This document shows positions 1 to 5,692 of a stretch of 8,222 nucleotides of DNA, piece by piece. The position numbers and the translations under genes are program-made. The number at the start of each line of letters is the position of its first letter. Positions within the stretch are counted from its first letter, which is position 1. Location of the stretch: contig DAOTYI010000197.1 in NCBI GenBank assembly GCA_034434895.1, positions 1 to 8,222 of the forward strand. The letters are read 5' to 3'. Source of the stretch: DAOTXL01 sp034434895. GTDB lineage: Bacteria > Chloroflexota > Anaerolineae > JAAYZQ01. The notes beneath the pieces were generated by a model that made no database searches, was not told the DNA's origin, and saw only the letters and a program-made list of their open reading frames with translations.

Positions 1-408
1 CCCCAGGAGCGTGCCCCCCGTGGTGGTCACACCCAACGCCACCCGCCCGGCGCCGAGGATGTCCGCCAGTTTCTCCCGGTTCCCCAGACCGTTTTGCAAT
101 GTCAGGGCCAGGCCATCGGTCGCCAGGCAGCCGGCCAGTTGCCGGGCAGCCCGTTCCGTCTGCCAGGACTTGACCAGCACCAGGGCCAGCCGCGCCCCGA
201 TGCAGTCGGCCGGATCGTCGGTCGCCTGCACCGGATAGGCCCGCTCGGAGCCGTCGGCATTCACCAGGCGGACGCCGCCGGTGCGCAGCGCGGCGATCCC
301 CTCCTGCCAGGTGCCCAGCAATGTCACCGACTCACCGGCAGCCGCCAGTCGGGCTGCAAACAGGCAGGCCAGCGCCCCGGTGCCTGCAATCAGCACAGCC
401 TCTCCCAC
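1..408 (-). CDS. panE: 2-dehydropantoate 2-reductase (ketopantoate reductase), 3' part cut off by window edge
   Basis: This gene encodes the NADPH-dependent reductase that converts ketopantoate to pantoate, the second step of the pantothenate/CoA pathway, in the cytoplasm. I translated 136 codons; the C-terminal half lies beyond the left edge. The N-terminus has a beta strand leading into the Rossmann motif GTGALACLFA (residues 9-18), with Ala in place of the third Gly, which is common in NADP-binding variants. Later come LVLVKSWQT with Lys80, matching the conserved substrate-pocket lysine, LQNGLGN with Asn106, and RVALGVTTTGGTLLG (122-136), a typical PanE stretch. The catalytic lysine of the helical domain is not in view. 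The start is taken as GTG at 408-406. It is the first start codon after an in-frame TAG at 417-415, nine bases downstream of a G-rich stretch (AGGGGGG). It follows panB by 6 bp in the same frame, so the two form a panB-panE operon. Identification is firm. Confidence 0.9.
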   Translation of the reverse strand, partial: MGEAVLIAGTGALACLFAARLAAAGESVTLLGTWQEGIAALRTGGVRLVNADGSERAYPVQATDDPADCIGARLALVLVKSWQTERAARQLAGCLATDGLALTLQNGLGNREKLADILGAGRVALGVTTTGGTLLG

Positions 409-414
409 CTCGAA

Positions 415-1281
415 CTACCCCCCTGCTCCGGCCAGGAAGGCCGCCCATTCCTCATCCGGCATTTCGACCGTGTGCTCCGGTCCGGGAAAGAGGCGCGCTT
501 CCACCTCGGCGCGGTATTCGGCAAAAGCGCGGGCCATCTCGCTGTGGATGTCGGCGTACTTTTTGACGAATCGGGGGGTGAAGCGGTCAAACAGGCCCAC
601 CAGGTCATGCGTCACCAGCACCTGACCGTCGCACCCGGCTCCGGCCCCGATGCCGATGGTCGGGATCTCCAGCCGTTGGGAGATCAACGTCGCCAGCCGG
701 GCCGGGACCGATTCGAGGACCAGGCTGAAACAGCCGGCCTCCTGAAGCAGCAGAGCGTCCTCCAGCAGGCGACGGGCAGCAGCCGCGCTCCGCCCCTGCG
801 CCCGGAATCCACCCAACTGGTGCACACTCTGCGGCGTCAGCCCCAGGTGGCCCATCACCGGGATGCCGGCGGCGACGATGGCCCGCACCGCCTCCAACCG
901 CTCGCGCCCCCCCTCCAGCTTGACCGCGTCCATGCCGGCCTCCTGCAAAAAGCGCCCGGCGTTGCGCACCGCCTCTTCCACCGAGACCTGATAGGACATG
1001 AACGGCATGTCGCCGATCAGCAGGGCATAGCGCGCTCCCCGCGCCACTGCCCGGCAGTGATGGAGCATCTCCTCCATCGTGACCGGCAGGGTGTTTTCGT
1101 AACCCAGCACCACCATGCCCAGCGAGTCGCCGACCAGGATCGAATCAATGCCCGCCTGGTCCACGGCCAGCGCCGTGGCATAGTCATAGGCGGTCAGCAT
1201 GGTGATGACCTCACCCCGCTGCTTTTTCTGGGCAAAGGTGAGGGTGGTGACCTTTTTCCGCCCAGACGAAGCGATAGACAT
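415..1281 (-). CDS. panB: 3-methyl-2-oxobutanoate hydroxymethyltransferase (PanB)
   Basis: PanB transfers a hydroxymethyl group from 5,10-methylene-tetrahydrofolate to alpha-ketoisovalerate to make ketopantoate, the committed step of pantothenate synthesis. The 288-residue protein is slightly longer than E. coli PanB (264) because of short tails at both ends. Family hallmarks appear in order: LTAYDYATA (29-37), VGDSLGMVVLG (50-60) with metal ligand Asp52, IGDMPFMSY (89-97) with Asp91, KLEGG (121-125) with Lys121 and Glu123, GHLGLTPQS (144-152) with His145, the catalytic Glu190 in VLESVP, and IGIGAGAGCDGQ (209-220). The open frame extends upstream to 1332. I chose ATG at 1281 because AGGAGG lies 8 bases upstream (1290-1295) and because the longer form would begin on top of the promoter -10 region. 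A near-consensus promoter sits at 1323-1351. The gene ends with TAG six bases before panE. No panC or panD is visible here. Confidence 0.97.
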   Translation of the reverse strand: MSIASSGRKKVTTLTFAQKKQRGEVITMLTAYDYATALAVDQAGIDSILVGDSLGMVVLGYENTLPVTMEEMLHHCRAVARGARYALLIGDMPFMSYQVSVEEAVRNAGRFLQEAGMDAVKLEGGRERLEAVRAIVAAGIPVMGHLGLTPQSVHQLGGFRAQGRSAAAARRLLEDALLLQEAGCFSLVLESVPARLATLISQRLEIPTIGIGAGAGCDGQVLVTHDLVGLFDRFTPRFVKKYADIHSEMARAFAEYRAEVEARLFPGPEHTVEMPDEEWAAFLAGAGG

Positions 1282-1289
1282 GGTCAATC

Positions 1290-1295
1290 CCTCCT
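1290..1295 (-). promoter_or_regulatory. Shine-Dalgarno site deciding the panB start
   Basis: The minus strand reads AGGAGG here, with 8 bases to the ATG at 1281. This is a full match to the anti-16S core. It favours this ATG over the in-frame upstream ATG at 1332, which lies on the promoter's -10 side and would precede the expected transcription start. Confidence 0.8.
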
Positions 1296-1322
1296 CCGGT
1301 CTGTTTCCCCTGATACCATCCC

Positions 1323-1351
1323 ATTTTAACACAGTTGGCCTGTTGCGTCAA
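1323..1351 (-). promoter_or_regulatory. sigma70-type promoter of panB-panE
   Basis: On the minus strand a -35 box TTGACG (1351-1346) is followed by exactly 17 bases and a -10 box TAAAAT (1328-1323). This gives 5 of 6 matches in each hexamer at optimal spacing. Transcription would start near 1316, leaving a leader of about 35 bases that contains the AGGAGG site. The -35 box is also one arm of a short dyad, GTCAA-N4-TTGAC (1347-1360), which could bind a regulator or be chance. Confidence 0.75.
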
Positions 1352-1434
1352 AGCGTTGACATCCCTCCGGAATTCGGATATCAGATACACCGCAGAGGCG
1401 CAGAGAACACCGGGGAGATCATGGAGATCGGGCT

Positions 1435-1480
1435 GGAGTCGAGGCTTCAGCCGGCCTTTTCCGCCTGAAGGCTCCACTCC
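1435..1480. repeat. imperfect inverted repeat (16-bp arms, 14-bp loop)
   Basis: The left arm ggagtcgaggcttcag (1435-1450) and right arm ctgaaggctccactcc (1465-1480) are reverse complements at 14 of 16 positions and enclose a 14-base loop. The RNA from either strand would form a strong GC-rich hairpin. Reading leftward it lies 60-105 bases past the Nudix stop codon, so it could stabilise the mRNA 3' end or assist termination. No T run follows, so a classical intrinsic terminator is not supported. The sequence resembles intergenic repeats I associate with Chloroflexota genomes, which is unverified. Confidence 0.7.
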
Positions 1481-1500
1481 CACCGAAGGCTCCACTCCCA
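1467..1500. repeat. tandem pair of 16-bp direct repeats
   Basis: The unit gaaggctccactccca occurs perfectly at 1467-1482 and again at 1485-1500, separated by two bases (cc), giving an 18-bp period. The first copy is also most of the right arm of the adjacent hairpin, so the second copy looks like a duplicated arm. A further stretch, ggtgggagt (1527-1535), is complementary to actcccacc (1476-1484), which offers an alternative pairing. Confidence 0.85.
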
Positions 1501-1539
1501 ATTATCTGGCCGGCGCCTGAAACGGGGGTGGGAGTCCTG

Positions 1540-2541
1540 TCAGGAAGGCCTCTCGCTCTGTCCGCCGCGCCACTGCTCCAGGACCAGCCGCTGGTTCTGG
1601 AAGGCGATCTCCTGGGGGGGTGGCAATTCTGCGGGTGCAAAAAAGCGAGCCAACCGGGCGTCATCCCCCGGCCGCAGGATACCGCCCTGCACCCGGGCAT
1701 GGTAGATCAGGCTGATGCCCGGCCCGCGAAAATCGTCGGTGTAGTGGACCACCTTCACCAGGCCGGTGATGGCCACCTCCAGTCCCGTCTCTTCCGCACA
1801 CTCGCGGATTGCGGCCTCTTCGGGGGCCTCGTCCCACTCGACAAAGCCGGAGGGCAGGCACCATTTGTCCTTCTCCGGGACGATGGCCCGTTGCACCAGC
1901 AACACCCGTCCCGCCTGCTCGACCAGCACCGACACGCCGACCTTGGGGGCGCGAAAGTGGACAAAGCCGCAGGCCGGGCAGGTCAGCCGCAGCCGGTCGA
2001 ACACCGGCCGTTCCTCCAGGGGGTGGGTGCAATGGGGGCAGTAGCGCATGGCGGTGCCCGGTTGCCAGCGGTCGAGCGCCCGCCGTTGCCACGCTTCGAT
2101 AGCCTGATCGTGCCCACCGCCGCTCAAGGGCCGGGGCAGGCCCTCGGCCGGGAAAAAGCCGACGGCCACCACCTCCTGGCCCTCTGGCCGCAGTTCACCC
2201 CCCTCCACTCCGGCTTCGTAAACCAGCAGCAGGCCGTTGCCCCGTGGGTCGTCGTCGAAAAAGTAGGCGCCCAGCAGGCGGTCCACCCGCAGCCGCAGGC
2301 CGGTCTCCCTGGCCGCTTCGCGGACGGCCGTAACCGGCGGCGGTTCGTTGGCCGGGCAGTAGCCCCCGGGCAGATGCCAGGCGCCGGGGAAAGGCCGGGC
2401 CGCCGGATTGCGCTGCACCAGGAGCAGGCAGCCTGCCCGTTCCACCACCACCCCTGCTCCCACCTGGAGCGGCCGGTAGAGGGCACACTGCCCGGCGATC
2501 GGTTGCTCTCCCGGTTCAGCCTCACCCGCCGAACTGGACAC
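1540..2541 (-). CDS. tandem Nudix hydrolase with central zinc ribbon
   Basis: Nudix enzymes hydrolyse nucleoside diphosphates linked to another group; the substrate cannot be read from this sequence. The 333-residue protein has two Nudix domains. Domain 1 (about 25-160) has a box G60-x5-E66-x7-REAARETGL (74-82), where Arg78 replaces the first Glu of the usual EE metal-binding pair. A four-cysteine zinc ribbon follows: Cys168, Cys171, Cys188, Cys191. Domain 2 (about 198-325) has a perfect box, G232-x5-E238-x7-RECAEETGL (246-254). The zinc ribbon plus Nudix half resembles the NudC-like group, but the SQPWPFPxS motif of NADH pyrophosphatase is absent. The start is GTG at 2541, with GGAAGGGG about 8 bases upstream, and it overlaps the preceding gene by 20 bp. 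It is the last gene of the six-gene operon. Family is certain; the substrate and the activity of domain 1 are unknown. Confidence 0.93.
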   Translation of the reverse strand: MSSSAGEAEPGEQPIAGQCALYRPLQVGAGVVVERAGCLLLVQRNPAARPFPGAWHLPGGYCPANEPPPVTAVREAARETGLRLRVDRLLGAYFFDDDPRGNGLLLVYEAGVEGGELRPEGQEVVAVGFFPAEGLPRPLSGGGHDQAIEAWQRRALDRWQPGTAMRYCPHCTHPLEERPVFDRLRLTCPACGFVHFRAPKVGVSVLVEQAGRVLLVQRAIVPEKDKWCLPSGFVEWDEAPEEAAIRECAEETGLEVAITGLVKVVHYTDDFRGPGISLIYHARVQGGILRPGDDARLARFFAPAELPPPQEIAFQNQRLVLEQWRGGQSERPS

Positions 2542-3178
2542 AGGTCACCCCTTCCATCGCCAACCCGGCCAGGAGCGGCAGCCACAGGTTGTCATCGGGC
2601 GGCGGCGACCAGCGTTCAACCAGCGTGGCCACCGCTGCGCCGACCAGCACCACCTCTGGCTGCAATCCACCCCGGCCGCTGCCGGCCAGACCGCCCATCA
2701 GGCAGGCGATCAGACAGCCCAGGCTCCCCGCCAGGCTCTTGCCCTGCCCCGCCTGCCCCCACCGTCGCCCGACAAGCTCGGCTGCGGCATCGCCCCAGGC
2801 CAGGAACAGGATCGCCGTGCCACCCAGGTCGCGGCCAAAGAGGAGCAGCGCAGCCAGGGCGGCCAGGGCAAACCAGGTAGAGCCCAGCACCCGGCGGCTT
2901 TCCCATTCCCGAAAGACGGAGGGCAGCAGCCGCCACAGCAAGCGGTTGACCTCCGGCCGATGGCGGCGCACCACCTCCACCATCAGCGAGGCGCCGACCA
3001 GCACCCCGGCCAACGCCAGCGCCAGGCGATAGGAGAGCAACCAGCCGACGGCCGGCAGCCAGGCCATGGCCAGGTGCATCAGCTTGCGCAGCAGGTTCAC
3101 GCGGCGCAACAAGGGATCAGGCCCCCCGCCCGGCCCCTGCCACCCGGCCCCGGCTTCAGCTCCCATACATCTCCTCAT
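2522..3178 (-). CDS. dolichol/phytol kinase-like membrane protein (SEC59/DGK1/VTE5 type)
   Basis: This family phosphorylates long-chain isoprenoid alcohols or diacylglycerol, usually with CTP, in the membrane. The 218-residue protein is largely hydrophobic, with roughly five or six membrane segments (about 36-50, 51-68, 99-115, 119-135, 150-165, 175-188). Signature patches are RKLMH (31-35), RRVLGSTWF (95-103), AWGDAAAELVGRRWGQ (127-142) followed by GKSLAGSLG (146-154), and DDNLWLPLL (195-203). These match the kinase family better than CdsA phosphatidate cytidylyltransferase, a relative it could be confused with. The frame opens at ATG 3178 (GAGG four bases upstream, 23-bp overlap with ppa). 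ATG 3166 is an equally good start, with AGGAG four bases upstream and an 11-bp overlap. The residues before about 27 are Gly/Pro-rich and probably unstructured. Its place behind two glycosyltransferases and a pyrophosphatase suggests recycling of a polyprenyl phosphate carrier, but the substrate is inferred. Confidence 0.82.
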   Translation of the reverse strand: MRRCMGAEAGAGWQGPGGGPDPLLRRVNLLRKLMHLAMAWLPAVGWLLSYRLALALAGVLVGASLMVEVVRRHRPEVNRLLWRLLPSVFREWESRRVLGSTWFALAALAALLLFGRDLGGTAILFLAWGDAAAELVGRRWGQAGQGKSLAGSLGCLIACLMGGLAGSGRGGLQPEVVLVGAAVATLVERWSPPPDDNLWLPLLAGLAMEGVTCVQFGG

Positions 3179-3767
3179 AATCCTCTATGGCTGCGGCCAC
3201 CACCTGCAGGGCATGTTCCCGGCCGTATACCTCCTCGATGACCATGTGCGGCTCCTCGCCGGGCACCAGCTTGTAGGTGGCAAAATAGTGGCGCAGCCGT
3301 TCGATCAACACACCGGGCAGTTGCACCACATCCACCACCTCTTTCCAGAACTGGTCGTTGTCCAACACGGCGATGATCTTGTCGTCGGCCTCGGTGCCGT
3401 CAATGGCCTGAATGCCCCCCACGACGCGGGCGACCAGGATGACCTCGGCGCGGTTGAAGGGCCGTTCGCTGATGACACAGATGTCGAGCGGGTCGCCGTC
3501 GCCGCGCCGGGCCTTGGGTGCCAGGGCATGGACACGTGGTCCGCAATAGGTGCGGGGGATAAAGCCGTAAAGCGTCGGCGGCTGCGATGAGGTGCGCTGT
3601 GGCCGGTCTGCACGCATATAGCCGGTGGTTTTGTCCACTTCGTACTTGATCAGGTCAAAGGGGGTGATCTCGATGTAAGCGTGCACCACCCGGGGTGGGT
3701 CAGGTCCCACCTCCAGGCCGTGCCAGGGGTGGGGTCGCCAGCGGTAGAATGGCGCGGGAAAAGACAT
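3156..3767 (-). CDS. ppa: inorganic pyrophosphatase, family I
   Basis: This soluble Mg-dependent enzyme splits pyrophosphate to two phosphates and so pulls biosynthetic reactions forward. The 203-residue protein shows the family signature DGDPLDI (90-96), with metal-binding Asp90, Asp92 and Asp95, and the second acidic site EADDKIIAV (126-134). Conserved upstream residues Glu33, Lys41 and the LYGFIP strand (66-71) are present. It is longer than the 176-residue E. coli enzyme, partly from an N-terminal extension and partly from a loop CGPRVHALAPKARRG (75-89) between the YGFIP strand and the signature. The start at ATG 3767 has a strong GAGGAGG site ending 4 bases upstream. That site overlaps the TGA stop of the M20 gene, a layout that favours coupled translation. 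The product also fits use elsewhere in metabolism, so membership of this operon need not mean a dedicated role. Confidence 0.96.
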   Translation of the reverse strand: MSFPAPFYRWRPHPWHGLEVGPDPPRVVHAYIEITPFDLIKYEVDKTTGYMRADRPQRTSSQPPTLYGFIPRTYCGPRVHALAPKARRGDGDPLDICVISERPFNRAEVILVARVVGGIQAIDGTEADDKIIAVLDNDQFWKEVVDVVQLPGVLIERLRHYFATYKLVPGEEPHMVIEEVYGREHALQVVAAAIEDYEEMYGS

Positions 3768-3776
3768 CGTTCCTCC

Positions 3777-4961
3777 TCATCCATCCAGAAAGGCGAGGGT
3801 CAGGTAGCCCACCACACTCTCCACAAGCTGATCCAGCGGCAGCCGCTCCTCCACGGTGTGAACAACCGCCTCATCCCCTGGCCCAAAGCCGAGGACCGTC
3901 GCTCCGGCCTGAGCAAAATGGCCGCCGTCGGTGGCAAAGCGCCAGATGGCAGTCTCCACCGGGCGGCCCAGGGCTGCCGTCAGCGCGGCCTGAGCCTTGA
4001 CCAACCAGGGATTCTCAGCCGGCGTGGTGAAGGAGGGGAACAGGTCAGGATAGGTCAGCGACAGGCCGGTGTAGCTGATCAGCTCTTTGCGGGCGATCTC
4101 GATCCGGCCCCGGCAGCCCGGCTCCAGGCTGCGGGCCAGCAGCGCCTCCAGCCGGGAGATGATCTCGTCCGGCTGCTCGCCGGGGATGTTGCGCCAATCC
4201 AGCACCAGATGGAGCGCCGAGGGGGTGACATTGCTGCTCCCCGGCTCGCCGGTCACGCAGGTGGGGGCGACCGTCGAGGGGCCGTAGGTCGGGTCGGCAG
4301 CCATCGGCAGGGTGCGCAGGCCGTCCACGAAGCGGGCCAGCGAAAAGTGGGGGTTGACGCCCAGGGCCGGCATCGAGGCGTGGACCGGGCGGCCCTCGAA
4401 ATGCGCCCGCAGCTCCACTCGACCCCGGTGCCCCCGGCGCAGGCCGTTGCCGCTCGCCTCGCCGATGATGACGCGGGCCACAGGCAGGGTCCGGGCCAGG
4501 TGCCGTGCCCCCAGCCCCCCCACCTCTTCCTGGACGACACCGCTGACATACAGGTCGCCGGGCAGGGGTCTGCCCAACTTTTTGCTCAGCCATCCGGCAT
4601 AGACCATGGCTGCCAACGCCCCTTTCATATCGGCTGCACCCCGTCCCCACAGTGCGCCGTCACGGATTTCGCCGCCAAAGGGGGGGAAGGGCCAGCGGGC
4701 CGGATCGCCGGTCTCCACATGGTCCAGGTGGCCGTTGAGCATCAGCGCCGGGCCGTCGCCTCCGGCGATGGAACCGATGACGTTGCCGGCCTCATCCACC
4801 CACACCCGGTCATAGTCCAGGCGTTCCATCTCGGCCTGGACCAGCGCCGCCACCTCTCCCTCCTGCCCCGGCAGGCTGGGGGTCTGCACCAGCCTGCGGG
4901 CAAAGGCGATCAGCTCTTCGCGGTGGGCCTCGACCAGGAGGCCAGGTTCAGGATCGTTCAT
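3777..4961 (-). CDS. M20 family metallopeptidase (ArgE/DapE/YgeY-like)
   Basis: M20 enzymes are cytoplasmic two-zinc amidohydrolases that remove acyl groups or cleave small peptides. The 394-residue protein has the full ligand set of the family: GHLDHV (77-82) with His78 and catalytic Asp80, GRGAADMKGALAAM (106-119) with Asp111, QEEVGG (144-149) with the Glu145/Glu146 pair, Glu168 in GEASGN, and His368 in VVHTVEER. The last motif differs slightly from the usual HxxNE. The inserted dimerisation domain spans roughly 180-290 and includes HASMPALGVNPH. The exact substrate cannot be assigned; ArgE, DapE and YgeY-type hydrolases share these features. ATG 4961 was chosen because it forms a classical ATGA overlap with the upstream wecG-like stop and because protein-like similarity starts there, although the frame stays open to 5186. 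The ribosome site is weak (AAAGGG), which fits coupling to the gene before it. Confidence 0.92.
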   Translation of the reverse strand: MNDPEPGLLVEAHREELIAFARRLVQTPSLPGQEGEVAALVQAEMERLDYDRVWVDEAGNVIGSIAGGDGPALMLNGHLDHVETGDPARWPFPPFGGEIRDGALWGRGAADMKGALAAMVYAGWLSKKLGRPLPGDLYVSGVVQEEVGGLGARHLARTLPVARVIIGEASGNGLRRGHRGRVELRAHFEGRPVHASMPALGVNPHFSLARFVDGLRTLPMAADPTYGPSTVAPTCVTGEPGSSNVTPSALHLVLDWRNIPGEQPDEIISRLEALLARSLEPGCRGRIEIARKELISYTGLSLTYPDLFPSFTTPAENPWLVKAQAALTAALGRPVETAIWRFATDGGHFAQAGATVLGFGPGDEAVVHTVEERLPLDQLVESVVGYLTLAFLDG

Positions 4962-5692
4962 GGTCTGTTCCCTTTCTTCTGCGCGATGACCAGCCTCACA
5001 AACCGGAGCAGGGCCAGTTGCCGCCGCCAGCGCCACGGCTCTCGGAGCAGACGGTAGAGCCACTCCAGCCCGACCCGGCGCATCCACCGTGGGGCGCGGC
5101 GGGCCACGCCGGCCACAAAGTCGAACGCGCCACCGACGCCGATCATCACCGGCACCCCCAGGCGGTCGCGATTGCGGGCGATCCATTTCTCCTCAGCCGG
5201 CACCCCATAGGCCACCAGCAGCAGATGAGGGGCGGCGGCCCGCACCCGGGCGATGATCTCCTCCTCCTCTTCAGCGCGGGGCGAACCGGCATAGGTGCCG
5301 GCCACCTCCAGGCCGGGATGGAGGGCCCTCAGCCGGTCGGCGACGATCTCGGCCACACCCGGCGCGGCCCCCAGGAAAAAGGGGCGGTAACCCCGCCGGG
5401 CGCTGTGGGCAGCCAGGTGGTAGATGCCATCGGAGCCGGTCACCCGCCCGCGCAGGGGATGGCCCAGCCACCGGGCAGCCAGGATCAGGCCCACGCCGTC
5501 GGCCACATTCAGGTCGGCTGCGTTGAGCAGGTGGCGGAAATCGGGGTCGTCGTGGGCTGCGACCAGCATCTCCGGGTTGAGGGTGACGATCTGGTGGGGC
5601 CGGCCGCTGCGGACAAAAGCATCCACCGCCGCCAGCAGATCGTCATAGGTGGCGTCGTCCACCCGCACGCCCAGGATGTCAACCCTGTTCAC
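4958..5692 (-). CDS. WecG/TagA/CpsF family glycosyltransferase (GT26)
   Basis: GT26 enzymes add a sugar (ManNAc, ManNAcA or glucose in known members) to a polyprenyl-diphosphate-linked acceptor at the cytoplasmic face of the membrane, for surface polysaccharide or teichoic acid linkage units. The 244-residue length is typical. Visible family features are TLNPEML (37-43), ADGVGL (64-69) with Asp65 at the position of the proposed catalytic base of TagA, RGRVTGSDG (81-89), FFLGA (105-109) and YGVPAEEKW (162-170). In the last motif Glu167 sits where the family normally has Gln (GxPxQExW). The C-terminal appendage (about 200-240) is rich in Arg, Trp and Leu and fits the membrane-docking segment. 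The start is GTG at 5692, with GGAAGAGG upstream, overlapping the GT4 gene by 14 bp. It ends with a 4-bp ATGA overlap with the M20 gene. The donor sugar is unknown. Confidence 0.94.
   Translation of the reverse strand: MNRVDILGVRVDDATYDDLLAAVDAFVRSGRPHQIVTLNPEMLVAAHDDPDFRHLLNAADLNVADGVGLILAARWLGHPLRGRVTGSDGIYHLAAHSARRGYRPFFLGAAPGVAEIVADRLRALHPGLEVAGTYAGSPRAEEEEEIIARVRAAAPHLLLVAYGVPAEEKWIARNRDRLGVPVMIGVGGAFDFVAGVARRAPRWMRRVGLEWLYRLLREPWRWRRQLALLRFVRLVIAQKKGNRP

Larger units (their letters stand above)
1282..1539. other. 258-bp noncoding gap between the Nudix gene and panB
   Basis: I see no credible gene on either strand; the short open frames here have no ribosome site and no protein-like composition. 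From right to left it holds a pair of 16-base direct repeats, an imperfect 16-base inverted repeat, a 'caccgcagaggcgcagag' motif at 1388-1405, and the panB promoter and leader. The 'CTCTGCGCCTCTGCGGTG' string (minus-strand reading) resembles a short sequence that recurs in intergenic spaces of many environmental bacterial genomes; that resemblance is from memory. The six-gene operon should terminate here, but I see no hairpin followed by a T run. Confidence 0.7.

Noticed and set aside
94..1329. Long plus-strand open frame of 411 codons opposite panB and panE
   Set aside because: Antisense shadow: it lies over two clearly identified genes, and its translation is rich in Gln, His, Arg and Gly with no family motif.
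1381..1540. CRISPR array or phage attachment site in the repeat-bearing gap
   Set aside because: Only two repeat copies with a 2-bp spacer, no cas genes, no integrase and no tRNA gene nearby.
1528..2880. Plus-strand open frame of 450 codons
   Set aside because: Antisense to the Nudix and kinase-like genes; composition is that of a reversed GC-rich coding strand, with no recognisable domain.
3681..5057. Plus-strand open frame of 458 codons
   Set aside because: Antisense to the M20 gene and its neighbours; no ribosome site and no domain motif.
4962..5186. N-terminal extension of the M20 gene up to 5186
   Set aside because: The extra residues overlap the WecG-like coding region out of frame and are not protein-like; the ATGA overlap at 4961 explains the start.
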